DNA from: Odobenus rosmarus divergens
Taxonomy: Eukaryota > Chordata > Mammalia > Carnivora > Odobenidae
Direction: 5' to 3'
Length of the DNA stretch: 64,000 bases
NCBI RefSeq assembly: GCF_000321225.1
Contig: NW_004450464.1
Span: 628,026-692,025 of the forward strand
A model generated the notes under the pieces. It worked only from the letters and a program-made list of their open reading frames with translations, did not search any database and was not told the DNA's origin. Position numbers and translations under genes: made by a program. This document shows positions 36,147 to 46,741 of the stretch, in pieces. Numbering within the stretch: the first letter of the stretch is position 1; each line of letters starts with the position of its first letter.

Positions 36147-36348
36147 GGGCGCCTGGGTGGCTTAGTTTGTTAAGCGACTGCCTTCAGCTCAAGTCATGAT
36201 CCTGGAGTCCCGGGATCGAATCCTGCATAGGGCTCCATGCTCAGTGGGGAATCTGCTTCTCCTCTCCCTCTGACCCTCCCCCCTCTCATGCTCTCTCTCT
36301 CTCTCTCATTCCTTCTCTCAAATAAATAAATAAAATCTTAAAAAAGAA
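36147..36348 (+). mobile_element. SINEC, full length with TSD
   Basis: GGGCGCCTGGGTGGCTTAG head, A box, B-box-like GGGATCGAATCCT, CT-rich body, (AAATA)n tail. The TSD AAGACCAGTACTTTTA is at 36131-36146 and 36349-36364, identical. Confidence 0.97.
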
Positions 36349-36364
36349 AAGACCAGTACTTTTA

Positions 36365-37057
36365 GAGAGAAAATTGAATAAGGCAAGGATAAAATTACAC
36401 CAAATATAAACTCACCCCAGAAAGCCCTGTTTGGAAAGAGGTCAGTTGGTACAGATTAATCTAATAATGCTGAATCAAAAGTAATATACCTACATAGAGA
36501 ATTTTGTAGATAAAAATTTGAAGCAAAAATACTCCTTTTTCAAAGACCTTTCTGAATAAATATTCAAGAAAAGATGCTTGAGTCTTTGATTTTCTACCAG
36601 TTACTCTTTAAAGTACCATTTCACAAGCTATGTGAAGATAATGAATACAAAATGTGCTTATGTTAGTATTAATGTTGGCTTGTTTATGTTCTAAAACTTA
36701 TATAAGAAGGACACTTATTGGGTACAAATAGGTGTCATCATAAACATCATTAAATGCTTTTTATTCAGGTATGTGTAAATTCTAGAAATGACTGTCTCCA
36801 ACTCATGTGTACATTGATGAAAGGGAGGAACCATATCATATTGTCTAAAAAGCAGATAATCTTGATATAGTTCATTTTTATACTGTTTATTCTCAGGATG
36901 TAAGGAACTTTCAAGTGCCTGTTTTATAGGATATGCTCCATTCAACAACTCATTTGTTATACCTATCTCCAAAATAGAGCAGGCACTCCGGCGCAAAAGA
37001 AATGAGACTTATCCTTGCAATTCAATAGTTAAACATTATTGAGAGTCTGTTGGTAGG
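36365..37057. other. Unique AT-rich sequence
   Basis: No gene or repeat recognised. Confidence 0.5.
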
Positions 37058-37299
37058 TGTTAGGGACTGAATGTTTGTGCCCCACACCCCAATTCATATT
37101 GTTAAAGCCCTAACACCTAATGTGATAGTATTTGGAGGTGGGTCTTTGGAGTTAATTAGGCTTAGATGAGGTCAGTAAGATGCGGTCAATGTTGGCACCA
37201 GATATGGGACTTGTCAGAGCTTTCAGAGCTGTGAGAAATAAATGTCTATCATTGAAGCCCCCCATATATAGAGTTTTGTTAGAGTAGACTGAAATAGTA
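37058..37299 (+). repeat. MLT1A-like (MaLR) LTR with internal deletion
   Basis: It begins TGTTAGGGACTGAATGTTTG and runs through 'cctaacacctaatgtgatag', 'ttaggcttagatgaggtcag' and 'agctgtgagaaataaatg' (poly(A) signal region). It ends near 'gttttgttagagtagactg'. The middle third of a typical ~370-bp LTR is missing. It is an old relic, opposite in strand to the LTR at 1399. Confidence 0.8.
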
Positions 37300-37556
37300 G
37301 GGGTCATAGGGAATGCCAGTAGTCTTAGTGTATTCAAGAGATTTAATTGGATGGGAATATATATTTACCAACCTTTTTAATAGTTTAGCCTGTGGAAAAA
37401 TAATAAGTAATGACAAAAATTAATAGTTTACATCCATATTGATACAATTATCCTGAAAGCGGGTTTTACATACAAGAAAACTGAATGTAAAAGTGATTAA
37501 CCAACCCAAATCTCCTAAATCCAAATCTCAAGTTATCTCCTTGAAAAGAATATGCA

Positions 37557-37754
37557 GGGGCACCTGGGTGGCTCAGTCGTTAGGCGTCTGCCTTCGGCTC
37601 AGGTCATGATCCCAGGGTCCTGGGATCGAACCCTGCATCGGGCTCCCCGCTCCGCAGGAAGCCTCCTTCTCCCTCTCCCACTCCCCCTGCTTGTGTTCCC
37701 TCTTTCGCTGTCTCTCTCTCTGTCAAATAAATAAAATCTTTAAAAAAAAAAAAA
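37557..37754 (+). mobile_element. SINEC, full length with TSD
   Basis: GGGCACCTGGGTGGCTCAG head, B-box-like GGGATCGAACCCT. The body ends in the 'ctgcttgtgttccctc ... tctctctgtcaaataaa' variant also seen at 37872, 50309 and the antisense 11629 copy. TSD GAAAAGAATATG at 37543-37554 and 37755-37766. Confidence 0.96.
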
Positions 37755-37871
37755 GAAAAGAATATGAAGATTAGTTCAGGAGTAGTTTTTAGAGTAAGAT
37801 TTTTCAAATTGTGACAACTGTAGCATATATGTGTACATAAAAATCCTCCTTATGAGAATAATACATGTTTA

Positions 37872-38027
37872 GGGGTGCCTGGGTGGCTCAGTCAGGATTG
37901 AGCCCCACATCGGGCTCCCTGCTCAGCTGGGAGTCTGCTTCTCCCTCTCCCACTCCCCCTGCTTGTGTTCCCTCTCTCGCTGTGTCTCTCTCTGTCAAAT
38001 AAATAAACAAAATCTTAAAGAAATAAA
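37872..38027 (+). mobile_element. SINEC, internally deleted, with 17-bp TSD
   Basis: The head GGGTGCCTGGGTGGCTCAGTCA joins directly to GGATTGAGCCCCACATC, skipping about 45 bp between the A box and the B box. The perfect TSD AGAATAATACATGTTTA (37855-37871, 38028-38044) shows the flanks are intact. The deletion was therefore either present in the inserted RNA or occurred inside the copy afterwards. It lies 117 bp after another SINE in the same orientation. Confidence 0.95.
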
Positions 38028-38338
38028 AGAATAATACATGTTTAGTTATTGTGTTAAAGAAAAATATAGTGTATCAACATAGGCTTAGGCACAGCATAAA
38101 TATTATAATTTACCAATTGGATATAAATTTTTCAGCCCAGTCTTTACATATCCTGGTTTATACAAAAGTGTAGCAAGGGCAGAAAATACTCCAGTGAGTA
38201 GGTCTAAAGCTATCAAAACCATTAGTTCTGGTTTTTAAAAGTTGAGAAATGAAAAATGCAGGAAGGAGTTGGAAAAAGAGGCAGAGAGGGAAGGAAGACA
38301 GCCAAGAAGGTAAGCAGTTTAAAAACTATTTGAACATT

Positions 38339-38930
38339 GCCATGCGCACTGATATGATTGCCCGGCGGATAGTGGTTCTCTTTTCCTCCCCGGCTGCTTG
38401 AAGCTTGGCCGCCATCATGAATGACACAGTTAACTATCCAGACCAGGAAGTTCACGACTAACCGACTACTTCAGCAGAAACAGGTGGGTCATTGATGTTC
38501 TTCACCCTGGAAAGGCAACAGTATCTAAGACAGAAATTCGAGAAAAACTAGCCAAAATATACAAGACCACACCAGGTGTCATATTTGTGTTTGGACTCAG
38601 AAGCCATTTTGGTGGTGGCAAGACAACTGGCTCTAGCATGATTTATGATTCCTTGGATTATGCAAAGAAAAATGAACCCAAACACAGATTTGCAAGACAT
38701 GGCCTGTATGAGAAGAAAAAGACATCAAGGAAACAGCGAAAGGAACGCAAGAACAGAATGAAGAAAGTCAGGGGGACTGCAAAAGCCAATGTTGGTGCTG
38801 GAAAAAAGAAGAAGGAGTAAAGATGCTGCAGTGGCTTTATCTGTGGTGATTGTGCAGATTTTTCATAAGAGGATCAATAAACTAAGAATGTTAATGTGAA
38901 AAAAAATAAATAAAAATAAAAAATAAATAA
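38339..38930 (+). pseudogene. RPS24: Processed pseudogene of ribosomal protein S24
   Basis: Intron-less copy of the RPS24 mRNA. RPS24 is a small-subunit ribosomal protein of about 130 residues. A pyrimidine-rich 5' leader (about 38377-38390) precedes ATG at 38417 with the correct start MNDTV. An extra base near codon 5 shifts the frame and gives TAA at codon 15 (38459-38461). A second extra G lies in 38483-38488. From about 38494 the frame runs cleanly to TAA at 38818-38820 and includes [24 protein letters not shown] and [17 protein letters not shown]. The 3'UTR with AATAAA (38875-38880) and an A-rich tail follow. A probable TSD TATTTGAACATT/TATTTGAATATT lies at 38327-38338 and 38931-38942. 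It is an L1-made retrocopy and non-functional as a full protein. Only the C-terminal 77 codons from 38587 remain open. Confidence 0.97.
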
Positions 38931-38942
38931 TATTTGAATATT

Positions 38943-41900
38943 TACTAAATAGCTACTGGGGGTGAGACATTAGGGAAGGAGGAGGTAAAGCTCTTAAGGT
39001 GCTAATTTTAGAAACATAATAGTATTGTGTTTACCCAACTGATTGTTTAGCATTATATGGTCATAGTCTAAGAAGTTTATCTTAACCACAGTTCAACTTA
39101 AACATTCCAAAACTAAAGCTATAAAACTTGAAATCCAACAGTTTGTGGGGAAAAAAACCACACTAACCCAGTCCCATTCCAGGGAAGCTGATTTACAGAG
39201 GTCAGAAATCACAGAGTTGATTTGTTCCCTAGGCAAACCTCTGATACCATTAGTGGATGCATATTTCCTCTTAAAGTACATTAATCTCTGCAGAGTATGA
39301 GCTAAATAATACATTTCAATCTCCCTCCACCATTTTTGGGAAGAGGAAGCATATTGAAATAAAAAAATGATATAAGATCAGAGACACAATGTCATAAACA
39401 TGTGCACTCTTGGCCTAACTCTGATATATTTTACTTCCCAAATGCAACTAAATTATAGGCCTACCTTATCAACACCAGTATGAATTTTATCATTTAACTC
39501 TAATTGTCCAAATTAGAAGAGTTGAAACTTTCAGACGAATTCACTTAGTCTCATATAAAAGCTGGTTTTTAAATTAAAGCAGACCTCAGAATACATTTCA
39601 GTAGGGCAGTTTTCCCTCAGAGACCAATCTCTAAAACCAGAAGGAAAGATGTCTTAAAACTGTCCCTGTATCTTGTCACTGTACCATAGCCACATATCCA
39701 TAATTATATGTATGGATATGGAGCCACTAGTTGATCCCAACCCCGAAGTCATCCTATTTCACTATTGCACTTCAGGTTTTAGAAACTAATAAATTTCTAC
39801 ATTGTTTGTGCCAGTTGGAAACACGTTTTCCATTACATACAGCCAAACGTATCCTAATTGATCCACAGATATCCCCCCACCAAAGAATAATCATTATATC
39901 CAAAAGCATGTGGTGCAGGCTAGACAGGAAGAGGTAAGCACTTGGAACTATAAACTGGCTGTAGGTAGAAAGAGTTGACTACACCCAATGAACCGAAGTC
40001 CAACTCAGTAGGAAGAATACAGACAACAGATGGTAAGGCAAGTAAACATTTGGCCTCCTGACTATTCAACACAATATAATGAAGGTGCCTCTACAGGCAG
40101 TACTCTGAAACTCAGCAGAGCAAATGATAAATCTGTCGCAATGTTATGTCCCAGCTATGGAGCCAGTGTTTAGGAAGCATTAACCCATTCTTAGAAAGGA
40201 AGACGTATAAGAGCAAAACAGAAATCCAGGCTCAGACAGACTCTGCTACCAGTTAGTTAGATGTCAACAAAAAGACTTGGATGCTGGAAATAACAGGGAG
40301 AGGGAGAAAGAGAGGAAGAGAAAGACTCGGTATGAACAAAGAGGAAAATTATATTAAAATGTGGACTGATTTGGGGTTGGAGTTCATCTAGTCAGAAAAC
40401 TGACTTGCTCTTGAGTTACCTGATTTAGCATTTTAAATCTTTCTTGACTAGAGAGGGAGGATTCATCCCAGGGGCTAGAATAAGGCAGAGGGGAGTGTAT
40501 GGATGATGTAAAGCATCTCTTCCAGGAGAAGGGCAGGAATTCAGAAGCGGAGGAGGTAGTAGGTCCCAAGATGATGGCAGAGTCATCTGGAAAGCTCCTG
40601 ATTCCTTCATAACCACCTGGCCTTCCCAAGTTGATACATGGAACTCACCCCACTTCCTTGACTTTTCACAGGCCTGTGTAGTTAATACTAATAACATTTC
40701 AAATTACTTCCACAACTGATAGCCCAATAGGAGTACTAGGCTTAAAGATACCTTAAAACTTTAAAAGCAAATTGAATCCTGAAAGAAGTGTGCAAAAAAG
40801 AATGGGAGATAATATATAAAAGAAAACACAAATCATTCCTCCTGTTTTTCCTCCATTTGCTGAGCTCCTACTTAACACATTGTAGCAGAATCAACATACA
40901 GGAACTACAACTAAAACTAGTAATAGAAAAAAAACAAAAAATAAAATCTCCTAACAAGTATATTTGAACTAACTTCATCATAGGCCACCAAGCTTCAAAG
41001 AAGATAAGACACATGTAGTTATTGTTTAAAATGATTATTCAAATTAATCTCTCTTGTATGAATTTTGCATTAATATCCAGACCATTTGAAAACTCTCTAT
41101 CTAGGTTGTTTCTCTCAACCTTTCCCTCCTTCCTAACATGGCATCTTGATTCAAGAGAAAAACAGGTCACGGTTCATTGATTGCTAGTCTCTGGTCTTTG
41201 CTTGTCTCATATACCTGGCATGGTCTCCTGGTGATGAGTTCTGAGGCTGGTGAGAGACGTGGTGTTGTGCTAACACTGGCCATCTATTATTATAGCTTCT
41301 GGGATTATAGTTCTTTTCCCTGCTCCATTGGCTCTGTATCTATATTTGCAACTACTACACATCTCTGATTCTTGGACACGAGTTCCATATGTTGCTTCAG
41401 TTAAGATGTCTATTTGGCAGCTCCATATTCAGAGTTGCCTCATCCCTCAAAATGGCAACTTCATGAGAGGCATGAAATCTCTCATCTCAGCCACGTTTTC
41501 CTCCCTCGTGTGTAAGAACTTCTAGATCGATTACATATCAATGAAAGTCCACGGGGAAGTGGTGGTGATATTTCTGGCTTTCCCACTTAAACATCAACCT
41601 CCATCAATGCCACAGTATACCTTACACAGTTGAACAGGATGGGTTTCAACCATGATTTGGTAGTAAGAGCCAAAACAAACATTGCTAATACCCTGTCCTT
41701 TGGGGGTCTCTACCTCATTATGACTCCTCCTGAAACTACAGAAGGAGATCTTGGTTCAGTTTGCTAAGAAATTTAGAGGTATAGGATATGAGAACCCCTC
41801 TATATCATATATTCAGTTCTCTCAACTCTAATTAAATGCAAACTAAAATTCAAATTTCTAAGCTTACTATTGATACATAAACGTGCTTGGTTTAAGGGAG

Positions 41901-43609
41901 GATGGCTAAGTTATCTTTATATGGACTGAAAAAGCACCAAAAGCTTACCTTCTTCTCTCTCTTCACATTTCTTTTTGTTAATCTCAAACCTCTTCAAGGT
42001 AGTGAAATATAATTTGATACCCTCAGAGAAAGAGAGAAAAAAAAAGAGGGAGAAAGAGAGGTAAAGGGAAGGTGATTTATATATTTTAAAAATATTATTT
42101 GAACTTGGTTAGTTAAGTGCATTTATGATATTTTTCAGCCCAATAAGTTCATTAAATTATAAACAACTTGTCTCATCAAATTCACTAATTATTAAACATT
42201 TTACAAATACGTAGTAAAGTTGTATGCCTTTATTTGGGCTGTTGATCACTTTAATTCCTTTATCTACTAATTTCACTTTTTCTCTCTGGTCATTTCTTCT
42301 CTTGTTCTTCTGAGGGTTTTTCGTTTTCAAACACCACACTTCAGAGCCTGAGTTTCAAAATTGTGTATTACCATTAAGAGATACAACTGAAAGTTCAAAC
42401 TCCATTAGTCAAGACCATAATGAATATATCAATAGCAATAGTCAAAATATTATTTCAGTACTTTATTTTTTATCATATTAATATCTATACCTAGTTTTAA
42501 AAAACAGTATTGCAAGGCTTGTACAGAAAAAAAAATCCATCTTGTACATTACCACTCGACTCACCCCCTAAATCCTATGCCTTAGGGTCCTTTTCCACTT
42601 CTTTAGCAATTCTTCTTGTTTGCCTCCATATTTCTATAAAATATGCTTATATAAATCTATGTCTGGGATTTTCAAGTTTGCCATGTATTGTTCCAAATTA
42701 TTTATACTCCATATCCACCCTCCATGTTAATAAAAGAAAATTAAATGGCTCTATTGCTAGCACCATTGTTGCTTGGGTTTTCCATTACTTTTAGTCAAAA
42801 GCAATTTTAATTGGTACATGATGGCAACACTATTTGGGAAATTCCATCTTCTGCCTCAAAGTAACTACCCCTATCCTTCAGAACTTAGGTCTGGAGTCCC
42901 CTTTTCCTGTGAAGGCTACTGCTATTACCCTTCTCCCCCAATACAATACACACAGTCTGTATTCTTTTCTCCCATACCACCACATGAATATCTTTATCAT
43001 TGCTTTCATTGTGTTATGTTAAAATTTTAGCCACCTGACTTTCCTCAGAGACTATAACTACTAAAGAGTGTAGTCATGTTTCATTTAACTTTTTATCATT
43101 ATGGGTAACTCTGGAGGATTTTAGAACTCATTCAGGACATATTCAATGTGGTGAGTTGAATTTTTCATAGTTTCTAGTTTCAGTCTTTGTTAATCTTTCA
43201 TGCATCCAGCTACTTGATAGATGCTTCAGACTTCTATCGTAAATAGCAACTCACCACAGCAAGAGTCTCAGAGAAATTGGTAGGAGGGAAGGGCATTCTA
43301 TTTAGGACTTCTTATAATCTTGAAGGAGAAAGAAAGGTACATGCAGTTTGGAACTTCCTCTCTCCAGATGATTCTAAATGCACCCCCCATAACCTACCCC
43401 AGATGATAGTCATTATTCTAAATATCTCAGCAAAAGATAACGAGGTGTTGATTCTCAAATTTATCTCTAACAGTTCTCTTAGCTGAACTCAAATCATACT
43501 GAGTGTCTCCAAGTAGACTCTCATGCACTTCAAACCTTAAATTTTCAAAACTACTTTTTATAACCTACTTTTCCTTGAAATACTATCTTTGTTAGAAAAA
43601 CCATAATTT
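38943..43609. other. Unique sequence, 4.7 kb
   Basis: No gene recognised. GA-rich low-complexity stretches at 40297-40328 and 42024-42068. A short open stretch bounded by a plausible acceptor (39774-39775) and donor GTAAGC (39934) has no family resemblance. Confidence 0.5.
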
Positions 43610-43960
43610 AAATATTCACTCTGCTCAGAACCTTGGCAATTATTCTTAGGCTTCTGTCTCCGTTATCCACAATACACAATCTGTTGTTAAATTCTGGTTC
43701 AATCCCTTTTTCTAAGGTTCTCACCAATCTATTAACTCCTCCCCGGTCCCTCTCCTAATGCCTTGGCTGAGGCCATGTGGGTCTCCCATCTGAATTCTTA
43801 GTCTTCTGACTGCTTTTAGTTTTGTTCAGTTATGCAGTGCTGTCAGCGTGAGCTTTCTGCAGTGAAAATCTGATCATACTACTTTCCTGCTTAAAAGTCT
43901 TTGAAGACACTTAGGATAATACATAACAAATATTCTTAATTTCAACTCTGACTCACATTC
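43610..43960 (+). repeat. L2-like LINE relic
   Basis: The block 'gtgaaaatctgatcatactactttcctgcttaaaagtctttgaagacacttaggataatac' matches the conserved L2 3' region ('tgatcatgtcactcccctgcttaaa ... ggctccccattgcc ... aggataa') in sense. The upstream part is more diverged. Confidence 0.7.
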
Positions 43961-45519
43961 CAAAGTGTTTTCTCAAGCCAGGCTGATGGAGGTGATGCAA
44001 TGCAAGATGTCAACTCATGAATACTGTTTAAATTTGCCTAGACAAATGGTTTCTCATTGTGAAAAAAAAAAAAAAAATTACCATCCCCAAAAGTGGCTCT
44101 GGTTCAGCAATGTGAATAATCTTGAATCCCAGTAAAGCTTGGACTTCCACCATGGAGCTTCCTTCCTCACTGTTTCTTGGGATGCTAGTCCACTCTCATG
44201 CCAGGACAGTGCATGCATGCTTATAAGCAAAAAGTTGGGTGTTAACTGCCCAGATTGGGCTTCTTGCTGTTTGTTCACCTTTGAGAAAAGAACGGAGTCA
44301 ATTCCAGCTTCTACGCCAGCAGTTTATGTCTCTCAGCTTTATTTCAAGGCACACTCCACGATGTTGAGATGGGGCTCACTGCCCCCCCACTCCCTTGTCC
44401 ACTCTCCACTATAGCAAAATGCTGGGAAACTTAAGCTCATGACCTAACAGGTCTGATGGACAGCCTTCTGGTAGAACTAGAGTGGGTGGTGGGGGGGGGT
44501 GGATAACAGGAAAGAATGAATACCTGCTTGTCCCAGATTATATATGCATTTGCATAAAGTCATCCCACCTCAGGATAGGAGTAAGGGTGAAGGATTTCCT
44601 GAGTCCAGGAAATCTCTGCTACCCATTTTCTACAAATAGCCTCTATACCGACACAGGCTGTCAATTCACACTTATAGGAGTTCTCCACTCATCCAGCCAT
44701 AATCCCATAGTTTCACTCCTGTGATCAGCAGCTACACCCAGGGAAGAGAATATGGAGTGTTCACAGACTCCTTGGAGTTACCAAATGAACTAAAAATCAT
44801 CCATCTCAAATAGAGTTTTTTTTTCAAAACAGCTTATTTTGAAATGAACTGTGACGCTCTGGGTCTTCATTTTTGACTCAGTGAAACATAATAATCATTT
44901 AATTCTGTTTAAGTTGACACTATTAGCTTTTTTCTTCTTTCACCTTAGCTTCATTATTCTCATCCACCCAGCTTCTACACATTTCTTTATTTTCTTTCTG
45001 TTATGATTTGTTTGTTCAGCAGTTGGCTTTCCTTTTCTTGGTTATTGAGTTTGGGGCAAAAATTCAACATTGCTCTTAACCCTTGAGAAGGGTTTCCTTT
45101 TACACCATTTTCTGTTCAAATTTAATAATAGCAAGTATTTTAGAACAATATCAACCATTATAAATTTCACCCCCACCCCCAAAAAAACTTTCCAAAGATT
45201 ACAAGTAATCAAATGAGTATCATATAAAAGATTTATTTGGCCCACTCTCAATTTAATTTCAGTTTTAATAATTATTTGCTACACATTACAAATGTTTTCA
45301 TTTTGTCCTTAGATAACATCTGGTTTTCTTAATTTAGGGAAAATCTTAAAACATCTAAAGTGAAGAAGCAAGATATCTCAGAATATAATCCTTACCTCTA
45401 AATTCTTAGGAGCATTTCACTGTTTGCCATTTGTCAAATTTTAGGGAAAAACTCAGATTTTGAATGAAAAAAACTATTTTAACTCAGTTGGACTCATTTC
45501 ATTTCCTACAGAGAAATAC
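43961..45519. other. Unique sequence
   Basis: Poly-A tract at 44062-44077 and a G9 tract near 44493. No gene recognised. Confidence 0.5.
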
Positions 45520-45956
45520 CATTGACTCTTGAACATGTGCAGGTCCACTTATACATGGCCTTTTTTTTCAATGAACACAGTACTGTAAATACATTTGCCT
45601 TATTATTTCCTTTTTTTAATTAAGTTTTTATATTCCAGTACAGTTAACATACTGTGTTATATTAGTTTCTGTTGTACAATTAGTTTCCAATGATTCAATT
45701 CTTACGATTTTCTTAATAGCAGTTTCTTTTCTCTAGCTTATTTTATTGTAAGAATACTGTATATAAAATATATAACATACAAAATATGTGTTAATCAACT
45801 GTTTATGTAATCAGTAAGACTTCTAGTGAACAATAGGATATTAGTAGTTAAATTTGGTGGGAGTCAAAAATTATATGGGGATTTTCAACTGTACGGTGCA
45901 GGTGGGGGGCGGGGGTGTCAGCTTCCCTAACCTCCATGTAGTTCAAAGTTCAAGCG
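45520..45956. mobile_element. Tigger-like (TcMar) non-autonomous DNA transposon, interrupted
   Basis: The left end 'attgactcttgaacatgtgcaggtccacttatac' and right end 'ttccctaacctccatgtagttcaaagttcaag' are imperfect inverted termini of a well-known mammalian element of the 'gttgacccttgaacaacacgg' type. The interior includes 'taatagcagtttcttttctctagc', 'ttgtaagaatactgtatataaaat' and 'aaaatatgtgttaatcaactgtttatg'. It is split by an L1 scrap at about 45612-45702. The exact Repbase subfamily is not asserted. Confidence 0.75.
45612..45702 (-). mobile_element. L1 3'-end scrap nested in the Tigger-like element
   Basis: 'attaagtttttatattccagtacagttaacatac ... atattagtttctgttgtacaattag' is the reverse complement of a carnivore L1 3' end. 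The sequences on its two sides rejoin into the continuous DNA-transposon consensus, so it inserted after that transposon. Confidence 0.65.
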
Positions 45957-46500
45957 TATAGCAGTGTTTAGTTTAACTCGGAATTCATGGATTGACTTCA
46001 CGATGTCAATGAATCCTCTAAAATTACATCCAAAAATGTGTGAATACTCATATAAAATTGTTTTTATTGGGATGATAGGTGATAAATTTCAAAGGATTCT
46101 CAAATGTGCTTTTAAAAGTGTATTACTACTGAAATCTGTAATACAAGATACACAGTTGAGAAAAATAGTTAGCATTATGCTAGATAAGTATAAATTCCTT
46201 TTAAACTTGGGTTTACAGTATCTTTACAATATTAACATGTTTCTTTACAAAAACCTTTCTTTTAGATAGTTCTGAAAAATGACATTATAATTTCCATATC
46301 AAAGTCTAAATGTATTTGGACAGATTTCGTTGTTTAAACTCACTTATGGTGAGAAAACAGTTATAAAAATCATGTCTTCAAAAAAGTTGTAAAGCTCATT
46401 GTTGAAAATTCACACTAATGACCCAGTAGGAGTCTGATGGTTTTCATTGTGAATTACTCATTCTTTTTCATGTTCAGGCTTTTTAAAGTGATATATACTT
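45957..46500. other. Unique AT-rich sequence
   Basis: No gene. A 101-codon open frame (45964-46269) starts at a non-ATG codon upstream and has no family resemblance. Confidence 0.5.
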
Positions 46501-46514
46501 TAAGTGGCATATAT

Positions 46515-46727
46515 ATTTTTTATTTTTTTAAAGATTTTATTTATTCATTTGCGACAAAGAGATAGAGAAAGAGAGCATGAGCTGGGGAGAGACAGAGGGA
46601 GAGGGAGAAGCAGGCTCCCCGCTGAGCCAGAAGCCCGATGTGGGGCTCCATCCATGATCCCATCCCCCTGGGATCATGACCTGAGCCGAACGCAGACGCT
46701 TAACCACCTGAGCCACCCAGGTGCCCC
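46515..46727 (-). mobile_element. SINEC, antisense, full length with TSD
   Basis: T-rich tail complement, GA-rich body, an extra CATGATCCCATCC in the middle, head complement GAGCCACCCAGGTGCCCC. The TSD TAAGTGGCATATAT is at 46501-46514 and 46728-46741, identical. Confidence 0.96.
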
Positions 46728-46741
46728 TAAGTGGCATATAT

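Noticed and set aside
38587..38820. 77-codon open frame matching the C-terminal half of RPS24 as a functional gene
   Set aside because: It is the 3' part of an intron-less retrocopy with an A-rich tail and TSD. The start region has two extra bases and an early stop, and conserved residues are changed (for example Phe-Gly to Ser-Ser after KTTG).
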